DNA from: CAVZBW01 sp963778465
GTDB taxonomy: Bacteria > Actinomycetota > Acidimicrobiia > Acidimicrobiales > RAAP-2
Assembly (NCBI GenBank): GCA_963778465.1
Contig: CAVZUK010000002.1
Location: 682,001-746,000 of the forward strand
Direction of reading: 5' to 3'
Length of the DNA: 64,000 nt
Part shown: positions 9,173-16,264 of the stretch, piece after piece
How the letters are laid out: every line of letters starts with the position of its first letter
Position numbering within the stretch: the first letter of the stretch is position 1
The notes under the pieces: generated by a model
What the model saw: the letters and a program-made list of their open reading frames with translations, nothing else
Told to the model about the DNA's origin: nothing
The model's database searches: none
Translations under genes and position numbers: made by a program

Positions 9173-9200
9173 TTGAACAATCACGGCCGACTGATAGCGT
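9173..9200 (+). promoter_or_regulatory. Putative promoter of the cold-shock gene
   Basis: TTGAAC (9173-9178) and TAGCGT (9195-9200) are separated by 16 bp. A start a few bases downstream would give a leader of about 90 nt before the cold-shock GTG, in keeping with the structured leaders of cold-shock mRNAs. Further upstream is a TGTT-AC-AACA inverted repeat at 9054-9063 of unknown role. The rest of 9008-9296 shows no gene. Confidence 0.4.
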
Positions 9201-9296
9201 TCGCTGGCACGGGGGCGCCCAACACTGCGTCATCCGGGAAAGGGCTGCTCCGGAATTCGGGCGGCGCAGGTCAGTAACAAGAAGGGAGTTGCCACC

Positions 9297-9512
9297 GTGG
9301 CATCAGGGACGGTGAAGTGGTTCAACCCTGAGAAGGGTTATGGCTTCATCTCGCAGCCGGACGGTGGGGCCGATGTGTTCGTGCACCACACCGCCATTCA
9401 AATGAACGGCTACCGCCTCCTGGAAGAGGGACAGGGCGTCGAGTTCGAGGTTGAGGAGGGCCCCAAGGGTCTCATGGCCCGCGAGGTCCGTCCGGCCATG
9501 GGCGTGACATGA
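9297..9512 (+). CDS. Cold-shock domain protein (CspA family)
   Basis: A 71-residue single OB-fold protein that binds single-stranded RNA/DNA and melts mRNA secondary structure. The RNP motifs are clear: KWFNPEKGYGFI at residues 7-18 and DVFVHHTAI near residue 28. The C-terminus (GPKGLMAREVRP) replaces the usual QA.NV pattern. The start is GTG 9297, with GAAGGGAG about 8 nt upstream. It is monocistronic: a strong hairpin follows and a putative promoter lies about 100 bp upstream. Length and sequence are typical; cold induction itself cannot be seen. Confidence 0.95.
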   Translation: MASGTVKWFNPEKGYGFISQPDGGADVFVHHTAIQMNGYRLLEEGQGVEFEVEEGPKGLMAREVRPAMGVT

Positions 9513-9526
9513 CCCCATGACGTGTC

Positions 9527-9553
9527 GGCGGACCGGCCCGGAGCCGGTCCGCC
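9527..9553 (+). terminator. Strong hairpin after the cold-shock gene
   Basis: Perfect 11-bp GC-rich stem (GGCGGACCGGC / GCCGGTCCGCC) with a 5-nt loop, starting 15 nt after the stop codon. No T-tract follows, as is common for actinobacterial terminators. Confidence 0.65.
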
Positions 9554-9594
9554 AGACGTTCCCGGTCCCGGCGTTCTTCCGAGGGCGCCGGGCG

Positions 9595-9670
9595 ATCCTT
9601 CGAGCAACATCCTCCGAGCGACATCCTCCGAGAGGAGTCCCTCTCCGAGGCGCATCCTCCGAATCCGATC
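9595..9670. repeat. Degenerate 14-bp tandem repeats
   Basis: ATCCTTCGAGCAAC (9595-9608) is followed by ATCCTCCGAGCGAC (9609-9622), a third copy of the ATCCTCCGAG core at 9623, a diverged CTCTCCGAG core and a final ATCCTCCGA at 9654. The array sits in the 335-bp gap between the cold-shock gene and the acyl-CoA dehydrogenase gene, which otherwise holds the terminator hairpin and the operator pair. Confidence 0.75.
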
Positions 9671-9719
9671 GTGGGCGCGCTGCGAGCGCTGAGGTCTGGT
9701 CGCACGCGACCTCGATCCG

Positions 9720-9757
9720 GTTACTATGAAGTAACGAGCGGGTTACTTTGTAGTAAC
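9720..9757. promoter_or_regulatory. Double palindromic operator (GTTACT-N4-AGTAAC twice)
   Basis: Two perfect 6-4-6 inverted repeats lie at 9720-9735 (spacer ATGA) and 9742-9757 (spacer TTGT). Their centres are 22 bp apart, two helical turns, so two dimers could bind the same face. They are 91-128 bp upstream of the acyl-CoA dehydrogenase start. Short TTACT...AGTAA palindromes are typical TetR-family operators. The TetR gene at 14287-15072 is a candidate regulator, by inference only. Confidence 0.7.
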
Positions 9758-9847
9758 TTGTGGGTATTGGGCAGGTGCCGGACGGCCCGGTGCAGGGCCC
9801 GATGGGGCCGGACACCGACCCGGACCCGGACGAGGAGGTTGCGCTAG

Positions 9848-11062
9848 ATGACCGAGTTCTCGCTCGAGCTCAACGAGGACCAGCTCCAGATCCAAAAGTG
9901 GGTCCATGACTTCGCCGAGAACGTCATGCGACCGGCGGCCCATGAGTGGGACGAGCGTGAAGAGACGCCCTGGCCCGTCATCGAGGAGGCCGCCCGCGTC
10001 GGGCTCTACTCGATCGACTTCATCACCAGTTGCTTCGCCGATCCGACGGGGCTGCAGTTCTCCGTCGTCAGCGAGGAGATGGGCTGGGGGGATGCTGGCA
10101 TAGCGCTGGCAATTTTTGGTTCCACGCTGGCCGCGACGGCGATCTTCGCCAACGGGACCCCCGAGCAGCACGCCGAATGGGTGCCCCAGTGCTACGGGAC
10201 GCCCGACGACATCAAGCTGGCCGCCTTCGGCGTCTCCGAGCCGGACGCGGGCTCCGACGTCTCCTCCTTGAAGACCCGCGCGGTCTACGACGAGGCCAAG
10301 GACGAGTGGGTCCTCAACGGGACCAAGAGCTGGATCACCAACGGCGGTCTGGCCAACACGCACGTGATCGTGGCCTCGGTCGACCCGGACCTCGGGGGTC
10401 GGGGCCACGCGAGCTTCGTCATCCCCGAGGGCACGAAGGGCCTGCGCCAGGGGCAGAAGTACCAGAAGATGGGCATCCGCGCCTCGCACACCGCCGAGGT
10501 GGTGCTGGAGGACTGCCGCATCCCGGGCCGCAACGTGCTCGGCGGGATGGAGCGCCTCAACGAGCGGCTGGGTCGGGCCCGCGCCGGCACGCACACCAAG
10601 ACGCAGGCCGCCATGGCCACCTTCGAGATCACCCGCCCGCCGGTCGGGGCGCAGGCCATCGGGATCGCCCGGGCGGCCTACGAGTACGCACTTGACTACG
10701 CCCGCGAGCGCCGGCAGTTCGGGCGGGCCATCATCGAGAACCAGGGCATCGCCTTCAAGCTCGCCGACATGAGGACGCGCATCGACGCCTCCCGGCTGCT
10801 CGTGTGGCGAGCCGCATGGATGGCCACCGCCGGCAAGCCGTTCGAGGCCGGCGAGGGCTCGATGTCCAAGCTGTTCGCGGGGGAGACGGCCGTGTGGGTG
10901 ACCGAGCAGGCCATCCAGATCCTGGGCGGCTTCGGCTACACGCGCGAGAGCCCCGTCGAGCGCTGGCACCGGGACTCCAAGATCTACACGATCTTCGAGG
11001 GCACCTCCGAGATCCAGCGGCTCGTCATCGCCCGGGCGATCTCCGGGCTCCGCATCGACTGA
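9848..11062 (+). CDS. Acyl-CoA dehydrogenase
   Basis: A 404-residue flavoenzyme that oxidises an acyl-CoA to the trans-2-enoyl-CoA and passes electrons to ETF (etfBA are at 47.4-49.1 kb). It has the N-terminal helical domain, the FAD/substrate-binding middle domain (LAAFGVSEPDAGSD; WITNGG) and the C-terminal helical domain with AIQILGGFGYTRESPVERWHR and IYTIFEGTSEIQ. The Glu of FEGTSE is the usual catalytic base position. GTKSWITNGG and the overall length fit medium- or short-chain or related dehydrogenases; the substrate is undetermined. ATG 9848 is preceded by GAGGAGGTTGCGCTAG. The gene is monocistronic behind the paired operator. Confidence 0.93.
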   Translation: MTEFSLELNEDQLQIQKWVHDFAENVMRPAAHEWDEREETPWPVIEEAARVGLYSIDFITSCFADPTGLQFSVVSEEMGWGDAGIALAIFGSTLAATAIFANGTPEQHAEWVPQCYGTPDDIKLAAFGVSEPDAGSDVSSLKTRAVYDEAKDEWVLNGTKSWITNGGLANTHVIVASVDPDLGGRGHASFVIPEGTKGLRQGQKYQKMGIRASHTAEVVLEDCRIPGRNVLGGMERLNERLGRARAGTHTKTQAAMATFEITRPPVGAQAIGIARAAYEYALDYARERRQFGRAIIENQGIAFKLADMRTRIDASRLLVWRAAWMATAGKPFEAGEGSMSKLFAGETAVWVTEQAIQILGGFGYTRESPVERWHRDSKIYTIFEGTSEIQRLVIARAISGLRID

Positions 11063-11092
11063 GCCCGCCCCACATCCACTGAGCGGATATCG

Positions 11093-11107
11093 CCGGGCCC
11101 CGCCCGG
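11093..11107 (+). terminator. Small hairpin after the acyl-CoA dehydrogenase gene
   Basis: CCGGGC / GCCCGG stem of 6 bp with a 3-nt loop, 31 nt after the stop, with no T-tract. A weak candidate terminator. Confidence 0.35.
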
Positions 11108-11188
11108 TGGGTCTGGCCCCGGACACCGCGACCCCGTTCCTCCGGCACGCCGCCAAGCCCGGTCGACGCCCCGACCGATCCCGTCTCG

Positions 11189-11194
11189 TATTGT
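11189..11194 (+). promoter_or_regulatory. Candidate -10 element (TATTGT)
   Basis: TATTGT lies 9 nt before an ATG (11204) that opens a 28-codon ORF leading into the flippase gene. No good -35 is visible. Confidence 0.35.
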
Positions 11195-11203
11195 CGGGCG
11201 GTC

Positions 11204-11290
11204 ATGAAGCCTGGAGCGCTCCGCGAGCTGCCCCGTTGCGTCCTCGGGGGGCCCGTCGGTTGCCGTCGCGCCGTCGCGTCGCCCCGGTGA
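11204..11290 (+). CDS. Possible 28-residue upstream ORF coupled to the flippase gene
   Basis: ATG 11204 reads 28 codons (beginning MKPGALRELPRC, containing two Cys) and stops at TGA 11288-11290. That stop overlaps the GTG at 11287 that I take as the flippase start (GTGA). A TATTGT -10-like hexamer lies 9 nt upstream and there is no Shine-Dalgarno. It may be a translated leader that couples translation to the next gene. The alternative is that the flippase frame itself extends upstream through this stretch. Confidence 0.35.
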   Translation: MKPGALRELPRCVLGGPVGCRRAVASPR

Positions 11291-13698
11291 CGGTCAGCGC
11301 TCCGGTCGCGCCGCCGGCGCGGCAGACCCACCGGTGGCGGGCGTTGCTCTTCGCTCCCTCGGAGGGCCCGACCCGGCGTCGGGGGTCCGACGCGGTCCGG
11401 CTCGTGGTCGCCGCGCTGACGGTGCTCATGTGCGAGCTCGTCATTCGCACCAACAGCAGCGCAGAGATCTCCATCGAGAAGTTTCTCCACCCGCCGCCCA
11501 ACGGCATCCAGTGGCTCGTCACGGTCGTCTGGTACGCCGGGTCTCTCGGCATGATCGCCGTGCTCGTGCTGTTTGGCCTGGTCTTCGGCAAGCGTGCGCT
11601 CGCTCGGGACACCGCCCTGGCGGGCCTCGCGGCGTGGGGGGTGTGCGGGCTTCTTGCGCTGGCGACAGGGGTCACCGGGGGGCGTCCCGAGGATCCCATG
11701 CTCGTCGGCATCAACCAGGGGTTCCCGCTCGCCCCGATCGCCGCCACCATCGCCGTCGCGACCGCCGCCCGGCCCTATCTGAGCCGGGGGCTCCAGCGTC
11801 TCCTCTATGCCGTGATCGTGATCGTGTCGGTGGCGACGGTGGTCAACGGGGCCGGGCTCCCGGTCAACGTGATCGGCAGCCTTGCTGTCGGTTGGGGGGT
11901 GACCGCGGCACTTCGGCTGATCTTGGGGTCGCCGCTCGGGCTGCCGACGACCGAGGAGGTCGGTGCGGCGCTCGCCGAGCTCGGGCTGGTGGTGAGCGAC
12001 GTGGAGCCGGCCGCGCGCCAGGTGTGGGGCGCCGCCCGGTTCCGGGCCCGTGGGCAGGATGGGCGGCGCCTGGACGTGTCGATCTACGGTCGCGACGCGG
12101 CCGACGCCCAGGTGCTGGCCAAGGTCTGGCGGTCCCTCTTCTACCGGGACTCGGGTGCCACGCTGGCCCTGACCCGGATTCAGCAGGTGGAGCACGAGGC
12201 CTACCTGACCCTCCTCGCCGGGCGGGCGGGCGTCCGGGTGGCCGACGTGGTCGCCGCCGCGACCGCCGGCGCAAGCCGGGACGCCGTGCTCGCGACGCTG
12301 CCGCCTCCCGGGACGCGCCTCGCCGACGCCGACCCCTCGATCGTGGACGACCGGGCCATCGGCGAGGTCCTCCGGGAGCTGCTGCGGCTCCGCGAGGCCC
12401 GCATCGCCCACGGGGCGCTCAACGCTCGTGCCGTCGTGGTCGATCCCTCGGGGCCGTGCGGGTTCGTGGACTTCCGGCGGGCGTCGTCGAGCGCGCCGGC
12501 CGATCGGCTCGATCGCGACACCGCGTGCGCGCTCGCCACCCTCGCCTCGGTCGCGGGGGCCGAGCGGGCGGTCGATGCGGCCCGCAAGGTGCTGCCAGCC
12601 GACGTCCTGGTGGCCTCGCTGCCCCACCTCCAGTCGGCGGCGCTCGACTCGGAGCTGGCGCGCAGCCTCCACGGGAGGCGAGCGCTGCTGCGCGACCTGC
12701 GCACCAGGGCGGCCGAGGCGGCCGGCGTGGAGCCGCCCAAGCTGGCGGAGCCCCGCCGGATCGGTTGGGCCTCCACGATCTTCGCCGTCGGGACCCTCAT
12801 CGGCGGCTGGGCGCTGATCGGCGTCCTCGTCGAGGTCGGTAGCTCGTTCGACACGATCGTCGGGGCCGAGTGGGGATGGGTGATCTGCGTCTTCCTCCTC
12901 TCCCAGGCGGTCTACCTGGCCACCGCCCTGGCCACGATCGGATCGGTGACCGAGGCGATGGTGTTCTCGCGCGTCGTGCTGCTCGAGGTCGGCAACAGCT
13001 TCACCGCGCTCGCCGTGGGCACGGTCGGAGTTCTCGCGGCGAGGGTGCGGTTCTTCCAGACGCAGGGCCTCCCGGCGGCCGAGGCGGTCAGCTCCGGGGT
13101 CCTCGAGAGCACCGCCAGCTGGATCGTGAAGGGCGCCCTCTTCCTCATCGCGTTGCCGATCGGCTGGAGCTCCCTGCACCTCGACGAGCACCCGACCGAG
13201 GGCAAGGCCGGGGCCGTCTGGCTGATCATCGTGGTCGTCCTTGCCGCGGCCCTGGCCGTCGGGCTCGTCCTCCTCGTTCCCCGCCTGCGGCGGCTGGCCC
13301 GGGACAAGCTCCGGCCCAAGCTGGCCGACGTCCTCGCCAACCTGCGCCAGCTGGCCGGGCGGCCGCTCAAGGTCGTGGAGGTGATCGGCGGCTGCATCGC
13401 CGCCCAGCTGCTGGTGGCCCTGGCGCTCGGCGCCTCCTTGCACGCCTTTGGCGAGCATCTCTCCCTCGCCACCATCCTGATCGTCCTCACGCTCGCCTCG
13501 ATGATCGGGGGCGTCTCGCCCGTCCCCGGGGGCATGGGTGTGGTCGAGGCGGGCATGATCCTCGGGCTCACGTCGGCCGGGATCCCCCAGAGCGAGGCCG
13601 TGGCGGCGGTGTTCGTGCAGCGCCTCTTCACGTCGTACCTGCCCCCGATCTGGGGATGGTTCGTCCTCGCGTGGATGCGTCGAAAGGAGTATCTCTAG
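11287..13698 (+). CDS. Large multi-domain membrane protein with C-terminal flippase-like (LPG synthase TM) domain
   Basis: About 803 residues from GTG 11287; the frame is open further up, to 11107. Three parts are visible. Residues ~35-220 contain several membrane helices. Residues ~220-470 are soluble and resemble a degenerate protein-kinase fold: an aspartate-poor segment with EVLRELLRLREARIAHGALNARAVVVDP in the place of a catalytic loop, then FVDFRRASSS. Residues ~500-800 form about eight helices of the PF03706 (YbhN / lysyl-PG synthase TM) type, with SVTEAMVFSRVVLLEVGNSFTA and GGVSPVPGGMGVVEAGMI. Homologues move lipids across the membrane or act in envelope stress. The phosphatase start overlaps its stop codon. 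Confidence 0.75.
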   Translation: MTVSAPVAPPARQTHRWRALLFAPSEGPTRRRGSDAVRLVVAALTVLMCELVIRTNSSAEISIEKFLHPPPNGIQWLVTVVWYAGSLGMIAVLVLFGLVFGKRALARDTALAGLAAWGVCGLLALATGVTGGRPEDPMLVGINQGFPLAPIAATIAVATAARPYLSRGLQRLLYAVIVIVSVATVVNGAGLPVNVIGSLAVGWGVTAALRLILGSPLGLPTTEEVGAALAELGLVVSDVEPAARQVWGAARFRARGQDGRRLDVSIYGRDAADAQVLAKVWRSLFYRDSGATLALTRIQQVEHEAYLTLLAGRAGVRVADVVAAATAGASRDAVLATLPPPGTRLADADPSIVDDRAIGEVLRELLRLREARIAHGALNARAVVVDPSGPCGFVDFRRASSSAPADRLDRDTACALATLASVAGAERAVDAARKVLPADVLVASLPHLQSAALDSELARSLHGRRALLRDLRTRAAEAAGVEPPKLAEPRRIGWASTIFAVGTLIGGWALIGVLVEVGSSFDTIVGAEWGWVICVFLLSQAVYLATALATIGSVTEAMVFSRVVLLEVGNSFTALAVGTVGVLAARVRFFQTQGLPAAEAVSSGVLESTASWIVKGALFLIALPIGWSSLHLDEHPTEGKAGAVWLIIVVVLAAALAVGLVLLVPRLRRLARDKLRPKLADVLANLRQLAGRPLKVVEVIGGCIAAQLLVALALGASLHAFGEHLSLATILIVLTLASMIGGVSPVPGGMGVVEAGMILGLTSAGIPQSEAVAAVFVQRLFTSYLPPIWGWFVLAWMRRKEYL

Positions 13699-14234
13699 TG
13701 GCCACCCCCGTCGAGGTGCTGGTGGTGTGCACCGGCAACGCCGCTCGCTCGGTCATGGCCGGGTTCATGCTGGAGCAGCGGGCGCTCGACGCCGGGGTCG
13801 CCGTCAGGCTGACCACGGCCGGCACCCATGCGATCGAGGGGCTGCCCGTGAGCTGGCGCACGAGCGAGGCGGTGGCCCAGGTGGAGGCCCTGCAAGGGGC
13901 CGCCGGGCTCCGCGGGCACCGCAGCCGGCAGGTGGATGCGGAGCACCTGGACCGGGCGGACGTCGTGATCGGCATGGAGGCCGACCACGTCCGGTGGGTG
14001 CGGCGGTTCCGACCGCAGGTGGCGGGCGCCACGGCCACCTTGAAGCGGTTGTGCCGCGACCTCCGGCCGGGCGCGGAGCCGCTCGAGGACCGGCTACGCG
14101 CACTTCGCCTCGCGGAGGTGGAGCTCGAGGGGTGGGAGGACGTGGACGATCCGGCGGGCAACGACCTCGACGTCTACGTGGCCCGGGCGCACGAGATCTG
14201 GGAGCTCTCCGGAGACCTCGTGACCCGGCTCTGA
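13698..14234 (+). CDS. Low-molecular-weight protein phosphatase
   Basis: A 178-residue protein with the P-loop VCTGNAARSVMA at its N-terminus; the Cys, five residues and ArgSer form the C-X5-R-S active site of LMW tyrosine or arginine phosphatases. Asp-Pro in VDDPAGND near the C-terminus is the general acid. The family cleaves cysteinyl-phosphate intermediates formed from phospho-Tyr or phospho-Arg. GTG 13698 overlaps the TAG of the flippase gene (TAGTG), with AAAGGAG about 10 nt upstream, so translation is coupled. An arsenate-reductase role is possible in this fold, but no ars genes are near. Confidence 0.87.
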   Translation: MATPVEVLVVCTGNAARSVMAGFMLEQRALDAGVAVRLTTAGTHAIEGLPVSWRTSEAVAQVEALQGAAGLRGHRSRQVDAEHLDRADVVIGMEADHVRWVRRFRPQVAGATATLKRLCRDLRPGAEPLEDRLRALRLAEVELEGWEDVDDPAGNDLDVYVARAHEIWELSGDLVTRL

Positions 14235-14253
14235 CGGCGGCGCATCGACGCGC

Positions 14254-14278
14254 CGCTCGGCGCCCGCCGCGCCGAGCG
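14254..14278. terminator. Bidirectional terminator hairpin
   Basis: Perfect 10-bp stem CGCTCGGCGC / GCGCCGAGCG with a 5-nt loop, in the 52 bp between the convergent phosphatase and TetR genes. Confidence 0.7.
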
Positions 14279-14286
14279 CGGTGTCC

Positions 14287-15072
14287 TCAGTCGGAGTGCA
14301 CGGATCGCAGGCCCGCCCAGGCCATGTCGGCCATCCGAGCCGCCAGGCGGCGGGCCTGCTCCTCGACCTCCTCCTTGGACTCGAGGCCCTTGCGCTCCTC
14401 TCGGCCGCGCATCCAGTGGCGGCAGGCGCCCTCGGCCATGCCGACGAGCGCGTAGGCCAGGTCCCGGCGGTGGTCCGCCTCGAGACCTGCCGCGATCAGC
14501 GGCTCGATGGCCTCGGCGAGGGCGTCCTCGACCCGGAGGAGCGCGGCGGCGACGTTGGGGTCCTCGGCACCCTCGCGGTCGAAGAGCAGCTGGAACGCCG
14601 GCTCGTTCGACACCACCTGGTTGAAGTACGCCGCGAAGCCGAGCTCGACGAGCTGGCGCGGACCGAGCGCCGTCACCGTCGCCTGCCGGATGACGTTGAG
14701 CAGCTCGCCGGTGACCGAGTCCACGAGCTCGAAGTACAGGGCCCGCTTGGAGCGGAAGTGCTGGTACACGAGCGGCTTGGTGACACCGGCGGACTCCGCG
14801 ATGTCGTCCATGGTCGTGGCCCGGTATCCCCGCTCGCCGAATTGGCGGAGGGCGACCTCGAGCAGCTGCTCGCGCCGCTGCCCCGCCGAGAGCCGGCGGG
14901 CCGGGCCGGTGGCGACACCGTTCCCCGGCGGCTCCGGTGCCGGTGTGCCGGGTGTGCCGGGTGTGCCCGACGTTGTCCCCGGCGCCCCCCCGGTTCCGTG
15001 TGTCCCGATCCCCCAGGGGGCCTTCCCGGACCCCTCGTCGGTACGGTCGTCCAGCGGAACTGCGCCCTCCAT
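14287..15072 (-). CDS. TetR family transcriptional regulator
   Basis: About 261 residues from ATG 15072 (a GTG at 15090 is also in frame). The first ~55 residues are disordered, Gly/Pro/Thr-rich, and include three GTP repeats encoded by a 9-bp DNA repeat (14942-14968). Then comes the TetR DNA-binding domain: RREQLLEVALRQFGERGYRATTMDDIAESAGVTKPLVYQHF split over helices 1-3. The C-terminal ligand/dimer domain is less conserved. Such regulators repress genes for lipid metabolism or efflux and release DNA on binding a small ligand. Acyl-CoA dehydrogenase with its palindromic operators lies 4.5 kb away. It may be read through from the glycosyltransferase gene upstream. Confidence 0.92.
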   Translation of the reverse strand: MEGAVPLDDRTDEGSGKAPWGIGTHGTGGAPGTTSGTPGTPGTPAPEPPGNGVATGPARRLSAGQRREQLLEVALRQFGERGYRATTMDDIAESAGVTKPLVYQHFRSKRALYFELVDSVTGELLNVIRQATVTALGPRQLVELGFAAYFNQVVSNEPAFQLLFDREGAEDPNVAAALLRVEDALAEAIEPLIAAGLEADHRRDLAYALVGMAEGACRHWMRGREERKGLESKEEVEEQARRLAARMADMAWAGLRSVHSD

Positions 15073-15101
15073 GGACCTGAGGCTACCCACCGGAGGGGAC
15101 G

Positions 15102-16142
15102 TCAGCCGAGGAGGTCTTCCAGGACCGGTGCGAGCCGCTCCGGGAGGTCACGGAGGGAGAAGTGCCGCCGGGCCACGGCCAGGTTGTGGTCGAGGAGCGA
15201 CTCGTCGGGCTCGTCGAGCCATTGCGCCAGACGCCCCGGTCGATCCAGCGTGAACCAGCGGAAGCCGTATTCGACCAGCTCGCGAGCCACGGGGTAGGGG
15301 CCGACGGCCAGCGGCCGGCGGTACACGGCGGACTCGACGGTCGGGTTGCCGAAGCCCTCCCAGGTCGAGGGGAGGACCACCACGTCGGAGGCGGCGTAGA
15401 GGTCGGGTACCGGGGGCGGGCGGCCGGCGTCGTCGGGAGGGGCTCCACGCAGCACCGGGCAGCGAGCCCCGGCGAGGATCCGCTCGAGCTGGGGTCCGAA
15501 GCCGTCCTCGGCGGGCCCGAGGAGCCAGTAGGTGGCCCCGAGCCGCTCGGCGAGCGCCAGGCCGCCGGGGACGTTCTTGCGGTAGAGCGCCCTGGTCGGC
15601 TGCAGGAAGAGGCGGGTGCCCGAGCCCTGCCCCAGCCGGCTCCGGGCGGCCTGGCGGTCCCCTGAGGGGACCTCCGTGTCGAAGGTGTTGCGGATCGTGA
15701 CCGCGGCGATCCCCCGCTCGCCCAGCTGACGGCGGCTCAGCTCGTTGATGACGACGTGACGCCAGCTTGGGTCGTCCGGCGGCGGGGGGTGGTGGCGCAG
15801 GTGGGGACGCTGCCAGGGGAGGTCGTGGTGGTGGAGGATGGCCGGCCTGCCGCGGCAGGCGGTGGCGACGGCCGCCCCGGCGGCGGGGTTGAGGGGTAGC
15901 GAGCAGAGGTTCTCCACGACGATCAGGTCCGCCCCGGTCAGCGCGTCCCCCACCTCCCCGGGCTCGGGCGGATCGGTGGCGTCGATCGCCAGGCCGGGGA
16001 CGAGCCGGTCGACGGCACCGGCGCCGGCGACTTGCCGCACCAGCCAGCCGAGCTCGCCGAGTGCCCACGACCACTTGGAGGCCTCGACGGAGACCCCGTC
16101 CCCGCCCCCGAGGCGGTAGGAGACGATCGCTGCGGTCGGCAC
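15102..16142 (-). CDS. Glycosyltransferase, group 1 (GT4-like)
   Basis: About 346 residues from GTG 16142. The C-terminal half has the GT-B nucleotide-sugar-binding pattern: LFLQPTRALYRKNVPGGLALAE, then DLYAASDVVVLPSTWEGFGNPTVESA with the E-x7-E-like region of GT4 enzymes. The N-terminal half contains VVENLCSLPLNPAAG and ILHHHDLPWQRPHLR. It probably transfers a sugar from a nucleotide donor to a lipid or polysaccharide acceptor in the cytoplasm. Divergent gmd makes GDP-4-keto-6-deoxymannose, so a GDP-sugar donor is plausible. The start is supported by TACATT 7 nt before GTG 16142; TTG 16151 is an alternative. Confidence 0.83.
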   Translation of the reverse strand: MPTAAIVSYRLGGGDGVSVEASKWSWALGELGWLVRQVAGAGAVDRLVPGLAIDATDPPEPGEVGDALTGADLIVVENLCSLPLNPAAGAAVATACRGRPAILHHHDLPWQRPHLRHHPPPPDDPSWRHVVINELSRRQLGERGIAAVTIRNTFDTEVPSGDRQAARSRLGQGSGTRLFLQPTRALYRKNVPGGLALAERLGATYWLLGPAEDGFGPQLERILAGARCPVLRGAPPDDAGRPPPVPDLYAASDVVVLPSTWEGFGNPTVESAVYRRPLAVGPYPVARELVEYGFRWFTLDRPGRLAQWLDEPDESLLDHNLAVARRHFSLRDLPERLAPVLEDLLG

Positions 16143-16149
16143 CCACGGC

Positions 16150-16155
16150 AATGTA
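16150..16155 (-). promoter_or_regulatory. -10 element of the glycosyltransferase gene (TACATT)
   Basis: TACATT on the minus strand with exactly 7 nt before GTG 16142 and no Shine-Dalgarno, matching the leaderless pattern seen at other genes here. Confidence 0.45.
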
Positions 16156-16188
16156 CGCGGCGGGCCGTTCTGCCCGAGCCCCGGTGCC

Positions 16189-16255
16189 GGCTCCCGGGTA
16201 CCGGTGCGGTACCGGCTCCGGTGCGGTACCGGCTCCCGGGTACCGGTGCGGTACC
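16189..16255. repeat. GGTACCGG-rich tandem repeat in the gmd promoter
   Basis: Two identical 25-bp copies (16189-16213 and 16231-16255) flank a 17-bp shortened copy (16214-16230). Each contains GGTGCGGTACC. The last copy runs into the TACCGT hexamer that I read as the gmd -10. Confidence 0.85.
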
Positions 16256-16257
16256 GT
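16252..16257 (+). promoter_or_regulatory. -10 element of gmd (TACCGT)
   Basis: TACCGT ends 7 nt before GTG 16265 (4 nt before GTG 16262). It is the same hexamer as at cysS and overlaps the end of the repeat array. Confidence 0.45.
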
Positions 16258-16264
16258 TTGCGTG

